From positions 41,330,473-41,394,472 of the forward strand of contig OW799233.1 of NCBI GenBank assembly GCA_941918925.1: a DNA stretch of 64,000 nucleotides, in the 5' to 3' direction. Of the stretch, positions 45,640 through 58,396 are shown piece after piece (positions within the stretch are counted from its first letter, which is position 1; each line of letters opens with the position of its first letter). Below the pieces are notes generated by a model that saw only the letters and a program-made list of their open reading frames with translations, ran no database searches and was not told the origin of the DNA. The stretch comes from Phyto melanocephala. Lineage: Eukaryota; Arthropoda; Insecta; Diptera; Rhinophoridae. Position numbers and translations under genes: made by a program.

Positions 45640-46076
45640 AAAATTATTTTTTTAAAACACGTCAAAATTTTTTAAGCTCCTAAATCAGTTTTGAACACGC
45701 TTAAGATACCAAGTTATAAGCCGCAATCTCAGAAATTATATCTAAGAAAAACTAACAAATCGGTTTGAAACCAACTGAGATATAAGCATCAAAGTACAAC
45801 TGCTTCGGTGTTGTTCCTAAATTTTACAAACGGAAATCGATATTTTTCTATGAAGCCGAGAGAGCCAACATAAGGATAAAACGAAAACGCTTGACTATTA
45901 AAATATTAAAATATAGTTAGCTATGAAAAGAAAAAAATTTCAAGATGGCGTCCTTAATTAAATGGCGAATATATAAGTCAAATATAATAGTTACGGCATC
46001 ATCCCCTTTAGCACCTTTAGCACATTATAAATAAACTGTAGTAAACTATTAAAAAAGTGAAAACGTAAAGTTTTTT
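45640..46076 (+). repeat. Duplicated flank block
   Basis: 45700-46010 matches 3040-3330 ('gaagccgagagagccaa', 'caagatggcgtcct'). Non-coding. Confidence 0.55.
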
Positions 46077-47035
46077 TATATCCGCCACCAAAATAATGGT
46101 GGGGGTATATTCATTTTGTCGTTCCGTTTGTAGCACATCGAAATATCCATTTTAGACCCCATAAAGTATATATATTCTAAATCAGGGTTTGATTCGATTA
46201 CGATCTAGCTATGTCCATCCGTCTGTCCGTCTCTTGGAAGCACGATTGCGGTCGCACCGAAAAAGCTAGGGGGCTCAAATTTTGCCAGAATCTTTCTTAT
46301 AGACAAGGTTTGTTTGGTATTGAAAATGGGCTAAATCGGAATATTAGGAAGCGAGTTATAGCTCGAAAAGCAAGAGTAGGATTTTCTTCGAACATCGAAT
46401 AAAATGGAATTGTGTCCCAACTTATTAACGTAGACTCATGAAACTTCGAATATATATTTCCTGAGTAAAACCAATATTTTTATCAGAAAATTATCTAAAT
46501 CTATGCATTAGGAGAGGAGTTATCGATCGACCCTGAAATTTTGCACACATGGCTTTTTGGTCAAATGCTATGCTCCAACGGAAAATCAATGTGCCACGCC
46601 CACTTTAACGCCCACCTCCCATATAACGTTTTACCTAAAAATCATATAATTTCTCTATTAATAAAGATTTTGGAATAATAAAGGACTATATTGAAATATC
46701 TTAGTTGTACTTATTAGCAAAAACAACTTTGACACGCCTACTATAACGCCCACTTTTCACGTTATTTACCGTTATTAAAATTTAAAAGCTCATAAAACCG
46801 ACAAATTTAGAGGTATGATGATAAAATTTGCTACGTATATCCTTCTCGTCAATGTTATTACTGTGCCAAAAAATTAAGGTGCCACGCCCACTTATACGCC
46901 CTTCTCCGATATAAAGTTTTAATTAAAAATCATATAATTTCTCTATTAATAAAGATTTTGGAATAATAAAGGACTATATTGAAATATCTTAGTTGTACTT
47001 ATTAGCAAAAACAACTTTGACACGCCGTTTTACCT
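46077..47035 (+). mobile_element. DINE-1-like subfamily II, 3'-truncated
   Basis: The 5' end is TATATCCGCCACCAAA then AATGGTGGGGGTATA. 'gtcgcaccgaaaaagctagg' follows, then three 'acgcccac' blocks. A segment of about 215 bp (from 'gccacgcccac' through 'ttgacacgcc') is repeated in tandem at about 46590-46740 and 46880-47025. The 3' hairpin is absent. Confidence 0.75.
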
Positions 47036-47449
47036 CAAAAAATATCTCACAAAAATATTCATTTTAAAATGCTTAATTAAGTCACTGAATACAAAAAATC
47101 TCTATAGTCAACTTGAACACCAAGAATAGGTAAAAATTTTAAATGTGTTTAAGGTTTAGATCTGGTTGAAAAAGTGACGCGTTCTATAGCTCATACCCAT
47201 TTAATGTATACACGTATGGCCGTTTCAGCCTTTTCTTACTCCACTAAAGAAATTGGAGACTAGATTAAGAAATCAGTTCTCTCAATATGATTTATAGGAA
47301 ATTTACAATTCAAAGTCCACTTTAAATAAGTAATTTATATTTTTTATTTACAAAATGCAATAACATTTTTGATGATTTATTTACCGTTTTGTGTCGCAAA
47401 TATTAGAATGTTAAAACTTAAGCTTACAAAAATGAAAATGTTGAAGCAG
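47036..47449 (-). repeat. Inverted copy of a CLP flank segment
   Basis: Read on the - strand it matches 2200-2440 ('gagctatagaacgcgtcac' / 'ctttttcaaccagatct') and 23430-23560. Non-coding. Confidence 0.5.
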
Positions 47450-49495
47450 AAAATATTAACCTGGTTTTTAAGCTCAAACTCCATCATATGAGGCATTCAT
47501 CCCTAAATTCAATTTCAAAGACCTTACTCTAACAGACCTTGCAGAAGGTTTTTATGAAGTTAAATCAAATGCACTCTGTCTAGATGATATTAATCCTAAA
47601 TTCATAAAATTAATACTTCCGCGGACAATACACTTTAGTAGCCACTTGTACAACACTATAATTACCACAAGCACTTTTCCAATAGAATGGAAGCATGCTA
47701 AAATTATTCCAGTAAAAAAGACAGATAACAAATATCGTCCAATATTAATTATCCCTTACCTTTCTAAAGTATTTGAAAAAATTTTATATAAACAAATAAT
47801 TGAATATATTAATCAAAATAAATTATAGAACGTCAATCAGGTTTTAGACCTCAACACAGCTGTTTAACAGCCTTAACTGTTGTAATTGAGGAAATAAGAA
47901 GTAGCATGGAAGATGGAAAAATTTCGTTTTTGATTCTTCTGGACCATTCAAAGGCTTTTGACACGGTGCACCACTTCAATACTATGTTTAAAACTAATAA
48001 AAAATTTTATTTTTTTCCGAAACTGCTGCCAGATTAATGTCAACGTATTTAACAAATAGATGCAAATATGTATCAAACAATGGAGTTATTTCGAGTCCTT
48101 TACATGTTGCAAGAGGTGTTCCGTAAGGCTCCATACTTGGACCATTATTGTACTCAATTTACTCCAATGATATACCAATACAATTAGATCATTCCTGTGT
48201 CCAGATATATGCTGATGTCATTCAGCTTTACTATAGTAGCACCGCTGCTTCTATTTACTCTAAAATTGTAGAACTTAATTCTGACCTAAATACAGTTTTT
48301 CTTTGGGCTTCAGCAAATGGATTGCTTCTCAACCCTTAAAAGTCGAAATGCATTATTTAACGTTTAACGTTTACCTGGGTAGTACAATAATTGAAATTGT
48401 AAACTCGGTCAAAAATCTTGGTGCGGTTTTTAGTAATCTGACATGGTCAAACCATATAAACCAAGCATGTGGTGGTAGGGTTTACAGTATGCTTCGCAGT
48501 CTATGGATCACGCAGTATTTCACACCTCAGTAAATAAGGCAGCTGCTAGCAAAGACATATTTGCTACCAACTCTTTCATAATTATCTGAGATTTTCAAGA
48601 ATTTATACTATGTTCACATATGCGCCTTAATTGTCAATTTATAATAATATCGCAATTAAAGGCCTTATTGAGCTCAATTTACCATACTAAGAATTATTTT
48701 TAAATTGAGCAATATATACTTAATCGTTTCACTTATTGTATTAAACTCGAAATACAACTCTTAAGAAGTATGTTCAGTGAGAAGAAAATTCTATAGGTGG
48801 CATTTCTTATGTCAAACAAATAAATATACAAAAAAATAAAAATTAAAAAAATAGAAAATGTTTGGAAATGCTAATGGAGTAAGATAAATACAGTAAGTGT
48901 GAAAACTTATTTTAATTGCTCAATCAACACTAAAATGAAACAATTAAAAATATCTGTCTGAAAAGTATTTTAAGTAACTAAAAACAACATTCAACAATAT
49001 TGTACGTTACATTTATGGGTTAAGAAAATTGTATCATATTTCACCGTTCTCCTGACATATTTACACAATTAGTTAGTTAGTTTATACAGTTAGAGACAGT
49101 TTTGCATATACACTATCCGTCTCTGGAATCAACTTCCCTTAAACTTGCAAACTACTAGCAACGCAAATAGGTTTAGGCATCGCTTATCAAATATTAGCAG
49201 ATTAAAATTTTTGTGACTTTTTTCATACAACTTTGTTAACTACATTTGCTTACCTTAACATGTTAAATTCTATTATATGTATATCTCTCTTTTTTTTTTT
49301 GCTTAAATATTATTATGTTCATTTCATTAAATATGTTCTTTATTTATTATTTTTCCAAAATAACTTTTCTGATTCTAATGCTTTAAACTATAAGATATTT
49401 TGACTTTTTGTATTAGGAAGCCAAATGTTTTTTTTTTTTTTTATAAAGAAATAAATAATAAAATAAATAAATAAAAGAAAACAATACAAATAACA
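47450..49495 (+). pseudogene. Dead Jockey/CR1-type LINE
   Basis: Reverse transcriptase pieces appear in order on the + strand: 'FPIEWKHAKIIPVKKT' and 'YRPILIIPYLSKVFEKILYK' (47685-47800), 'RQSGFRPQHSCLTALT' (about 47835), 'FLILLDHSKAFDTVHH' (about 47930), 'ARGVP..GSILGPLLYSIY' (about 48110-48160), 'VQIYADVIQLYY' (48200; the second catalytic Asp is Val), and 'KNLGAVFSNLTWSNHI' (about 48410). The 3' tail ends in A-rich 'aaataaataataaaataaa' near 49450-49475. Many frameshifts and stops occur. There is no endonuclease domain upstream. Confidence 0.8.
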
Positions 49496-51480
49496 ATTTA
49501 GTTGCCATATTTTGTTTCATATAGCAGAAACAATGGCAACTTTAAGTTTATAAACCCCTAACCTTTAAAGTTATAGGCAGTTAATTGAAGCATAAACTTA
49601 GCTTATTGGTCACTTTAAGGTAAAACGTGTAGTTATAATAAAATGGCATTAATTGTGTGAAAACGTAAAATGCAATTAAACCATCGAACAAACTAATTTA
49701 TGCCTACACATATTTGTATATGTATGTCTGTACGTGTTTTTGAAATGAAATTGTATAATTATTTATTTCAAATTAAAGAAATCACTTTAAGCAGAATACG
49801 TTAGTGTATATAAATTTAAAAGACATATTTATCATTTAAAAAATGCACAGGACGAGATACAAACATTTATAACAGCCTTATAAAAAATATTCTTTATTTA
49901 TTTATTAATTTATTTTACTTGTAATGAGTACCTTTTGTCCTAAACCTCAACTAAGTAAAAACCAAATAAGTCAATTGTTTTCATGTCAGTTAATGCGTTT
50001 CGAAATTAAAACTGTAAAAAGTCCATATTTAGATATCATTTCTATATAATTTTTTTTCTAATATTTAAGTTTTCTCATTTAGGAATTATATTTTATTAGT
50101 CGACCGGCAAACGGGTTTTTCTCAATTTTAAAAAAAGCATCCGGCTTTTTTTTTAATTCAAAATTTCAAACTGTTTGAAAACTGGTTTCTTCAAAAAGTC
50201 GAATAATCGATCACCCTAGTCATGAGCCATACCATTTCCACAAAAGAATTTATAGTTAAGTAACAAGTGTTGGTGATTTAGCCATTTCTTCATCGATTAG
50301 TGACATCGAGTAGTTTTAAAATTACTCCGATGTAATGCAATACTGGGTATATGGAACAGGCCATATAACTCAATCCAGAGGGCGAATTTCGGCGTTCTCA
50401 AGTGATCGAAACTCTTATTAGAACAGTGAACTAGATTTTGAAACTTAATACGCCAACACTTAGGAGATTAACAAGCGTAATAACAGGTCACACGGAGATG
50501 AGCGATGAAAGGACTTGTAGATCATGCGAAGAAAAGAATAATGAATCAAAATGGGATACCCTGACATTGTGGTTATGTACCCCTGCTACAAAAAATTGAG
50601 AATTTAAAAAAAAATTTCAAATGTCTAAAAGCAACTTTCGCTTATGTCAAAGATAAAGAGATTTTTTGTGTTTAGAAAACATTTTTGTTCGTTTATAATA
50701 GACAAAAAGTCAATTTTTAAATAATAAAATACTTTCAAAAATTTATTTACTTTTCGTCTATGATTAGATGTCACTGTATTAGTGGCTTTGTGTTATACAA
50801 AAACGACTATTTTTAAGTTTGTTAATTTAGTCAATTTCTTTTGTTTTATGCATCTGCTGGTGTACATTGTTATTTTTTAATTGTTTATCAATCCAGACAT
50901 TTTCTTGTGCAAATAAAACACGATGGAATATCTGAATTCACCAATCACATAAAGACTCTTAATGAAAAGCATCTAGTGTCATTGTTTCTGTATTAAGCAC
51001 ACTTTGTTGAAAACGACTTAGAACGTATATGGCGCATATATTTAGCTCTACAATATTTAAAATTATTTGTACTGAGTTCTTATTGCATTTCTTATATTAA
51101 CAATTGGTAGACCATTATTTTAATATATATTTTTGAGGGTTATTAAGATTTCCAGGAATATAGCCTTTTATTGAAACTAAAACCAATTATGGACTGATTT
51201 CAGCGCTGATTTTCTACAACTAAAATATGAACTACTAGCAAAATATTTGCTACTTTGCTAGCCCAGTTGTTACTATTTATGAAATACTAAATATTTTTTT
51301 CTTAATTAATAAATAATTTTTCGTTAAAATTGTAAAAACATGTTCCTCTGAATAATTTTATATTAAAATAATTAAATAATAATGTGAGGAAATATATTTT
51401 CAATTCTAGGCAAGATCAATGCTTCTAAGTTTCCAAAATTCATCAATTCTAAATTATAAAAATAAGAAATTTAGTTTTGA
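49496..51480 (+). repeat. Duplicated block shared with 33500-35760
   Basis: It begins inside the hAT-like MITE body and keeps that MITE's right end (tcgatcaccctag near 50205-50218), then follows 34270-35760 in order. No gene is found. Confidence 0.65.
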
Positions 51481-52310
51481 AACCAAACTTGATAAATAGT
51501 ACCTTAATTCAGAATTCTATTTACTTTCCAAAATACAAAGTAATACCAAAAAGTACAATAAACATGATAAAAATTACCTTTTTGGTCGTCCATTCTCAGC
51601 TCACATTAATGGTCTCTAATTTAAAGAATATATGTATGTTTACAGACGAAGAAAATACTTAAAGTGCAACAAAAATACGAAAAAGTACCTTTTGTGTGGC
51701 CCACATCATTTTTAGTCTCAATTTGAATTAAAAGTAACAACTGCAAAATTCTAACTTAACCCTTATCTTACCAAAATGAGTCTGTAAGAAACATTTAAAT
51801 GTTTAACTCAATGTAGTTACAAAATTATTAGGAATATCGCAACCAAACTTCTTGACTTTTGTTTTACATTCTTATGTTTTGTATAGATTAACAAAAAAAA
51901 AAAAAAAGATTTCCAATTTCAAAACAAAAAAGATATACAACATAGTACATTCAAAATAATACAACAAAGCGAAATATGACATTTGTGCGATCCCCGAATA
52001 AGTTGTCAAAAATCTAACACAATGTCTGCAATACTATGAAGATTTATGATTGTGAGTAAAAGATTTGTGACAAGATTTGTAGCTTTTTAAGTGGTTCTGA
52101 TTAGGTCGATTTCAACGTCAATAACATTTGAATCTAATCTCAAAATTCTAGTTTCTCGAAGGTGGAAAGTACCATAAAAATCCGAAAAAGTACCTTTTGT
52201 GTCTCCCAACATATTTTCCACATTTATTATTTTAACAATAAAAAATTTTAATAAAATTAATTTGAAGTAAATAAATATATTTACTATTTTTGCATATAAA
52301 CAAATATGTT
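51481..52310. other. Intergenic DNA, no gene seen
   Basis: AT-rich. The phrase 'aaaaagtaccttttgtgt' occurs twice (near 51682 and 52185), hinting at a small internal duplication. Nothing else is recognised. Confidence 0.4.
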
Positions 52311-52835
52311 CCATGTGTATGTTGAAATCAACTTTTTGAAGCACCCCGACATTGCCTGGACCCACGTAAGGTATTAAAATATCAGAAATATTTGGTAGTA
52401 GATTGGTATTGAAAATCAGAAACATCGGTACATAAACAACTGAGATATGAGCAAAAAACCACGACCACCTCGTTTTTTTTTTCACAACAACAACATACAA
52501 CACATACACACATACAAACGTGGTATACTGGTTAGGGTGAAAGTGGCACCGAATCCCAGCTGAGCCAAAAAAAAAATTTTTTCTTATTTTTTATTTTATA
52601 TTTTATATATTATTTTTATTTTTATTGTTTTTTTTTAATTTTTTTTTAACACACATACATAGGTAAACTCAATTTAAAATTTTACAATGGGATGTTTTTA
52701 TATATGTATGTTTTTTATATGTATGTACGCATTTCATATGAAACGAATGGTGATACAAACAATTTTTATTGCATGGCTACACGTTGTGAAGGGTAAATAA
52801 GATTTGGCACGACCGAATATAGCACTTTTACTTGT
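52311..52835 (+). mobile_element. DINE-1-like subfamily I, 5'-truncated
   Basis: It starts within the body at 'gtgtatgttgaaatcaac' and runs through the T/A tract to 'cacgttgtgaagggtaaata', an imperfect hairpin (TTTGGCACGACCGAAT) and 'acttttacttgt'. Confidence 0.75.
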
Positions 52836-54300
52836 CAAAGTTTTACTGAAAGCGTTTAAAGTCAACGATTTAGAATACAAAACGACAATTCGTAGTATTT
52901 TTTTCGCCTGCATATCTGCCTTCTTAATTCGCTTCATTGTTAAATAAAAAGAAATATAAAATAGTTGCCTACCAAAAGTGCTTACCTGCATACGAGAGCA
53001 CTTGTAGGTTAGATTCGACAGCCGCCCGAAGGCATAGCTCACTTGCGTCCTCCGAGGGTCCCGTTGTGATAAAGCACTTGTAGAAAGTATAACTTTTGTA
53101 TGTGGTGTGCCACTTTGCCAGCCTCTCTTCTTCAATTTATAAGCAATTCTACATCCAACGCACTGCTGAAACTTTTAGCAGTAAGTAAAAGTTGAATATA
53201 AAAAATCGCTGTATTAATCTGCCCTTGTATATCCTTCATCTATACTATCAGACATATATACAGCTTATAGACGTCATTTTATTTTCCCATTATCTGCCTG
53301 TCTGTGTGTCGGTTGAAATCAAGTTTTTAAAGCCCTCATACGTTTTACATACCCGTGTGTGATCTCCAACTTTTAATAATAATCGACAATAATTTAAAAT
53401 TTCCTATTTTTTCATAATTCTAATGTGATGTTAACACTATCTGAGTTCTCATCTCAGTTTAACAACTGATTCACGTCCAGACCTCCGTCGGCTTACCAAA
53501 AGTGTATTTAAGTGTAATCTAATAAATTTTATAATTCTTGGATACTAGGAGAACTTGAAACTAATATTTTAAAGCTGAAGAAAAATAAGAAATCAGATAG
53601 TGTAAAGACAGCTTAAAAAATAGATCAACATTTTTCAGTATGCCTCTACGTATGCCTCTACGTATGCCTCTACGTTATGACTCTAGGTTATGCTTCTGCG
53701 GTCATTCGTAGATAGTTTTTGACAAATCTGTAACTAATCAATAAATCTGTAGGCCAAAATAATTTGGAAAAATATTTTTTTTAATATAACAAGTTTCTAA
53801 AGGTTTTTTCTAAATTAGTTTTACTCAAGTTTGTGACACCATATTGTAAGTTGTACTTTAAGAAACTATTTTGGCGAAAAACTAAATAATTTGTTTCAAA
53901 ATAGCGAAATACCCCATCAATATAGACATAAAATTAAACGATTTACATGTAAAATGCAGTATTAATACATACAAAAAATTAAAATGTCACCCGAAACATA
54001 ATGGCGGATACTTTTTCAATGCGTTTGAGAGAGAAATCAAATAAAAGGGCAACTCGAAACAATTCAAAGTCCAATATGACATAAGAAACTAAGTTGCGTT
54101 CTTAGTATATCCGCATGATGGAGAAGGGAACATAAAATTCGCCACGTCAAAATATAGCATTATAGTGCTTCGGATTCAAATAGGCACATATTATCTACAT
54201 TATTCTATACATCTTAAATATATATATTTATGATTATACCTTTTGTCTATTATTCAGCACAAACAATGCGTGTTTATTTAATACTTCTTTATTCTATGAC
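52836..54300 (+). repeat. Upstream flank of the CLP5 unit
   Basis: Matches 41780-43020. It differs mainly by a 65-bp LINE insertion (53008-53072), a block at 53190-53430 not seen in the sister, and a tandem 'tatgcctctacg' repeat near 53640-53675. Confidence 0.65.
53008..53072 (-). mobile_element. 65-bp 5'-truncated LINE 3' end with 11-bp target duplication
   Basis: On the - strand it reads from 'acaacgggaccctcggagga' to an end in 'gtcgaatctaac'. agcacttgtag flanks it on both sides (52997-53007 and 53073-53083), and the sister flank at 41945-41955 has a single agcacttgtag. The first bases match the 3' region of the R1/I-type LINE at 39431. There is no poly-A tail. Confidence 0.85.
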
Positions 54301-54320
54301 TTCTATGGCTTTTGAACGAC

Positions 54321-54419
54321 TATAAAAGCCGAAGGCATAGAAGATTATACAGCAGTTTTTATTAAAAGCGTGGTGAATACATATTCTTAAAAACATTTAA
54401 AAAAAACTTAAATACGATG
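54321..54419 (+). promoter_or_regulatory. CLP5 core promoter
   Basis: TATAAAAG lies at 54321-54328, gcAgttttt near 54353, aagcgtggtgaat near 54366, and ATG at 54417. Confidence 0.75.
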
Positions 54420-55821
54420 TCTAGATTGAAATTATTAGTAACTGGCCTAATCGCATGGTGTAGTCTTCTGGGCATAGTAAATGGTAAAATTATATATTTT
54501 CAAAAAAAAAAATTTATCCTTTTCTTTGTTCATACATTTTTTAAAACTTAATTATAAATATATTTTAAAGGCAAGATTTTGAGGTGCAACTACGACCCCT
54601 GGTCCGGATATGTGAATAGCAAATTTATGCCTACAGATATTAATTCCACTTTATGTACCCATTTGACAATTCCTGCGAAATTCGTAATGACACCTGAAGG
54701 ATTTTACTTTTACAATATTAGTAGTCAATCTAATAAACTTTCTGATACGGGTATGTGTGTATCTTGACATTTTTAAGAACATTTTTTTTACAACATTTTT
54801 CGAAAATTAAATCTTTTTCAAATAATTCATCAACTTAGATTTCATATCAAGCGTAATGGAATTGAAAGATAGTAATCGAAAACTAAAAGTTATTTTTGCC
54901 ATAAGATTCTTCAGAGAGGCACGAAAAGCTTATTTTGAAATAGCTGCCAATGATATAATAAAGACAAGTTTTATAAACACCACATTGAGTTTTATTCAAG
55001 ACTGTGGTTTCGATGGTTTGGAACTAGATTGGAAATTTCTTATTCTTCATGATGATAGTCATTATTTTCTTAAACTACTTAGTGACTTAAATGGAGCGTA
55101 AGTTTTCTGTAATCCAAAAGAAACCTTAAATTGAGAGTTTATTTTTTTTGCAGACTTAAATCCTTCAACTACGAATTAAGCATTTCTGTAGATGGCGAAA
55201 TTGATAATTATAATATATATATTTCGAGCATGGCCTACTATGTTGATTATATCAATGTCATGGCTTATGGAATTGCTGATATGGATCCTACAAAATTTGC
55301 TTTTAATGCTCCCGTTTGGAGCCCAGATGGAAAAAACATAAATTCCGTCATGTCGTATTGGATTGAAAGAGGTGTTTATTATTATACATTAACACATACA
55401 TGTATAAAAGTAAGATAAAAATTTGATTTGTTTTTAATTTTTTATAGGTGCTCCACCCTCGAAACTAGTCTTAGGAATACCATTTTTCGGCACTTTTTTC
55501 AAACTATCAAACAATACAGCATTAAAAGAGGGTGCTCCAGTTGAGAATAAAATAAATTATTTAAGTTATAACATACTATTTCTTTTCGAAAAATATTGGT
55601 TTCATTATACGAACAATTATAATTTCGATACCGCATTATTTTTTCAAAATAATGTAATTACTTACGATAATAGAGAAACCATTAAATTGAAAGTCTATTA
55701 TGGGTATTTGAAAAACTTAGCTGGTTACGCGGTTGAAAATATTGAAGATGATGACTTTCGTGGAGACTCTGGTCAGAAATATCCACTATTAAATTTTATT
55801 TATAGTAGATTAACTTTCTAG
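54417..55821 (+). CDS. CLP5: GH18 chitinase-like protein, catalytically dead, 5 exons, 365 aa
   Basis: Exons are 54417-54483, 54571-54750, 54839-55097, 55154-55371 and 55448-55821. Introns are 87, 88, 56 and 76 nt, all GT-AG. There are 366 codons including TAG, with no internal stop. The motifs are FDGLELDWK, MAYG and AGYAVENIEDDDF, so the strand-8 Trp position is Glu here. It differs from CLP4 by scattered substitutions, for example Lys to Ser in 'LLSDLNGA' and Pro to Ser in 'RLKSFNYEL', with the same exon lengths. AATAAA lies at 55881-55886; a DINE element is inserted about 65 bp beyond it. Confidence 0.9.
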
Positions 55822-56479
55822 GCATGAGTTTTTTTATTTTGTTCATTTTTTTTTATTCTGTGTAATAATCGGTTTCAGGAAATAAAAGATTTGCTTAAAA
55901 AATTTTGAGAACTTATCATTTATTATTATTGATCCATTAGTGGTATTTTTATACCCTTCACACAGTGAAAAAGGGTATATATAGGTCATTCCGTGTGAAA
56001 TTTCTACAATTTTCATTTCCGACCCATTAAAGTATATATTTTCTGAAAGCTTATGAATAGGGGAGTCGATTAGGCTCTGTCAGTCTGTCCGTGTGTATGT
56101 TGAAATCAACTTTTTGAAGCCCCCCGACATCGCTTGGACCCGGGTGAGGTATTAAAATATCAGAAATATTCAGGAGTAGATCGGTATTGAAAATTAGAAA
56201 CATCGGTACATAAACAACTGAGATATGAGCAAAAACCCACGACCACCTCGATTTTTTTTCCACAAAAACAACATTACAACAACAACATACATATATACAA
56301 ACGTGTATACTGGTTAGAGAAAACGTGGCATCGAATCCTAGCTGAGCCAAAAAAAAATTTTTTAATATTTTTTTTTAAAATTTTTTTTTTTATTTTTTTT
56401 ATATTTTTTATTTAATATAATATATTTTTCACAATAATTCTATACTTTATTCGACCTCTTTTTTTTTTTTTTTTTTTTT

Positions 56480-56624
56480 CAATTTTCGTATTTAATTATT
56501 CGAGCCTAAGGTCATGCAACAGTTTTATTTTTTTATTTCTCTTTTTTTTTTTTTTTTTTTTTTTATAAAAAACAATATTAAACAATCTTTTATTTTCTTC
56601 AATATTTCGCTACTCCTTCGTGTA
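56480..56624 (-). repeat. Left inverted arm of the Penelope-like element
   Basis: It is the complement of 58301-58461. Shared phrases include 'attattcgagcctaaggtca', 'aacaatcttttattttcttc' and 'tttcgctactccttcgtgta'. The homopolymer tracts differ in length. The junction with the ORF region is at about 56624. Confidence 0.85.
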
Positions 56625-56680
56625 CTACTATTGCTCCTAGGTTATATGGAGTACCCAAAATCCATAAAGAAAATTTTCCT

Positions 56681-58087
56681 TTGAGACCAATTTGTTCTTT
56701 TATTAATTCCCCTTCTTACGGATTATGTAAATATATTACAAACATTCTTAGAAACATTACTAAAAATTCTATTTATAATGTAAGGGATTCATTACATTTC
56801 AAAGATAAATTAAGTCACATAAAAATACATAATAATGAAAAATTAATTTCATTAGATGTTGTATCACTTTTTCCCAGTATTCCCATAGACTTAGCTATTT
56901 GTATTATCGAGGAAAAATGGGATATGATAAGAGAACATACAAAAATGGAGAAAAATCTATTTTTACGTATTCTCAAATTTTGTATTACGGACAATAGATA
57001 TTTTAGATATGATAATAAAATATATATACAACGGAAAGGACTTCCTATGGGTTCGCCAGCATCTCCAGTTATAGCGGATATCGTTATGGAGAAATTATTA
57101 GATACATGTATCGAAAAACTGGCTAAAGAACCGAAAATTCTTACAAAATATGTTGATGACTTATTTTGTATTGTTTCAGAGGATGAAATAGACCATATTT
57201 TGATAAGTTTTAATTCTTTTCATAAAGATATTAAATTTACTATTGAAAAGGAATGTGATTCAAAACTTTCCTATCTGGACACATTAATAATAAGAAGGGG
57301 AAATAAGTTATTAATGGATTGGTACCAAAAACCTACTTCCTCAGGAAGAATCATTAATTACTATTCGAAACATCCCAAGAGAATTATTATCAATACAGCC
57401 AAAAACCTTATAGAGAGGATACTAACTATAAGTGATTTAGATTTTCATAGGGAAAATAAAAGGAAAATCATAGATATATTGGATGATAATAATTTTCCTA
57501 GAAAAATAATTTATAGTTTAATTGGACAATATAAGGGTCAAAGGGGAATTGACGTAACTAATACTAATCAACCGAGAATTTATAAATCATTAATTTATGT
57601 ACCTAAAGTGTCAGAACGATTAGAAAGATCGAAAATATTTGAAAATGAGAGATATAAAATGACTCATAAAACGTACAATACATTAGGAAATTTATTTAGT
57701 AAGACAAAGGACAAAATTGATAATTTTGAAAGATCTAATGTAGTATATAAAATTCCATGTAAGGGTAATAGTAGTGAAACTTGCGATAAAGTATATATAG
57801 GTACAACTAAGAATAAACTAAAAACTAGAATTGCAGGACATAAGTCAGACCAAAAATACAGGAATAATGTTTCACAGAAAACTGCATTAACATCACATTG
57901 TGTTAATGTTAATCATGATCCAGACTTTGAAAATACAACAGTTTTAAATACGGAAACTAATTACAAACGTCGCTATTTATTAGAAATGTTACAAATAATA
58001 AACACACCAGTAACAAAGAGGATTAATTACAAATCAGATACAGAGGGAATAGCTCAGAATTATAGATATTTAGTTCAGAAATTTTAA
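56681..58087 (+). CDS. Penelope-like reverse transcriptase with GIY-YIG endonuclease, N-terminally truncated
   Basis: The open frame runs 468 codons from 56681 (a TTG, so not a real start) to TAA, and homology already begins upstream with 'APRLYGVPKIHK' near 56633. Visible blocks: 'LRPICSFINSPSYG', 'SLDVVSLFPSIP' (first catalytic Asp), 'RKGLPMGSPASPVIAD', 'YVDDLFCI' at about 57149, and 'KLSYLDTLI'. A GIY-YIG nuclease follows from about 57740 with 'VVYKIPC', 'KVYIGTTKNKLKTRIAGH' and a Cys/His pattern to the end. Full-length relatives are about 800 or more residues, so roughly the first third is missing. The remaining frame has no lesion, which points to a young insertion. It cannot move by itself without its missing part. 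Confidence 0.88.
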   Translation: MRPICSFINSPSYGLCKYITNILRNITKNSIYNVRDSLHFKDKLSHIKIHNNEKLISLDVVSLFPSIPIDLAICIIEEKWDMIREHTKMEKNLFLRILKFCITDNRYFRYDNKIYIQRKGLPMGSPASPVIADIVMEKLLDTCIEKLAKEPKILTKYVDDLFCIVSEDEIDHILISFNSFHKDIKFTIEKECDSKLSYLDTLIIRRGNKLLMDWYQKPTSSGRIINYYSKHPKRIIINTAKNLIERILTISDLDFHRENKRKIIDILDDNNFPRKIIYSLIGQYKGQRGIDVTNTNQPRIYKSLIYVPKVSERLERSKIFENERYKMTHKTYNTLGNLFSKTKDKIDNFERSNVVYKIPCKGNSSETCDKVYIGTTKNKLKTRIAGHKSDQKYRNNVSQKTALTSHCVNVNHDPDFENTTVLNTETNYKRRYLLEMLQIINTPVTKRINYKSDTEGIAQNYRYLVQKF

Positions 58088-58150
58088 AAAGCGGAAATGA
58101 AATATTTTTATAATGTAATATATTATAAGTAATTAATTTTTTTAGTGTAT

Positions 58151-58187
<37 letters not shown>

Positions 58188-58300
58188 TGAAAAATTTTTG
58201 AAATTTGTCTTTAAAAATTTTTATTATTAGTATAGAAAAAGAAAATATTGTAATTTTAATTGTTAATTTGTTTTGTTAAAAAAATATTTCCTGAAGATGC

Positions 58301-58356
58301 TACACGAAGGAGTAGCGAAATATTGAAGAAAATAAAAGATTGTTTAATATTGTTTT

Positions 58357-58396
<40 letters not shown>

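Noticed and set aside
58363..58393. A poly(A) tail marking a processed retrogene
   Set aside because: The A run is part of the Penelope arm and appears inverted as a T run at 56542-56563; no spliced-gene sequence precedes it.
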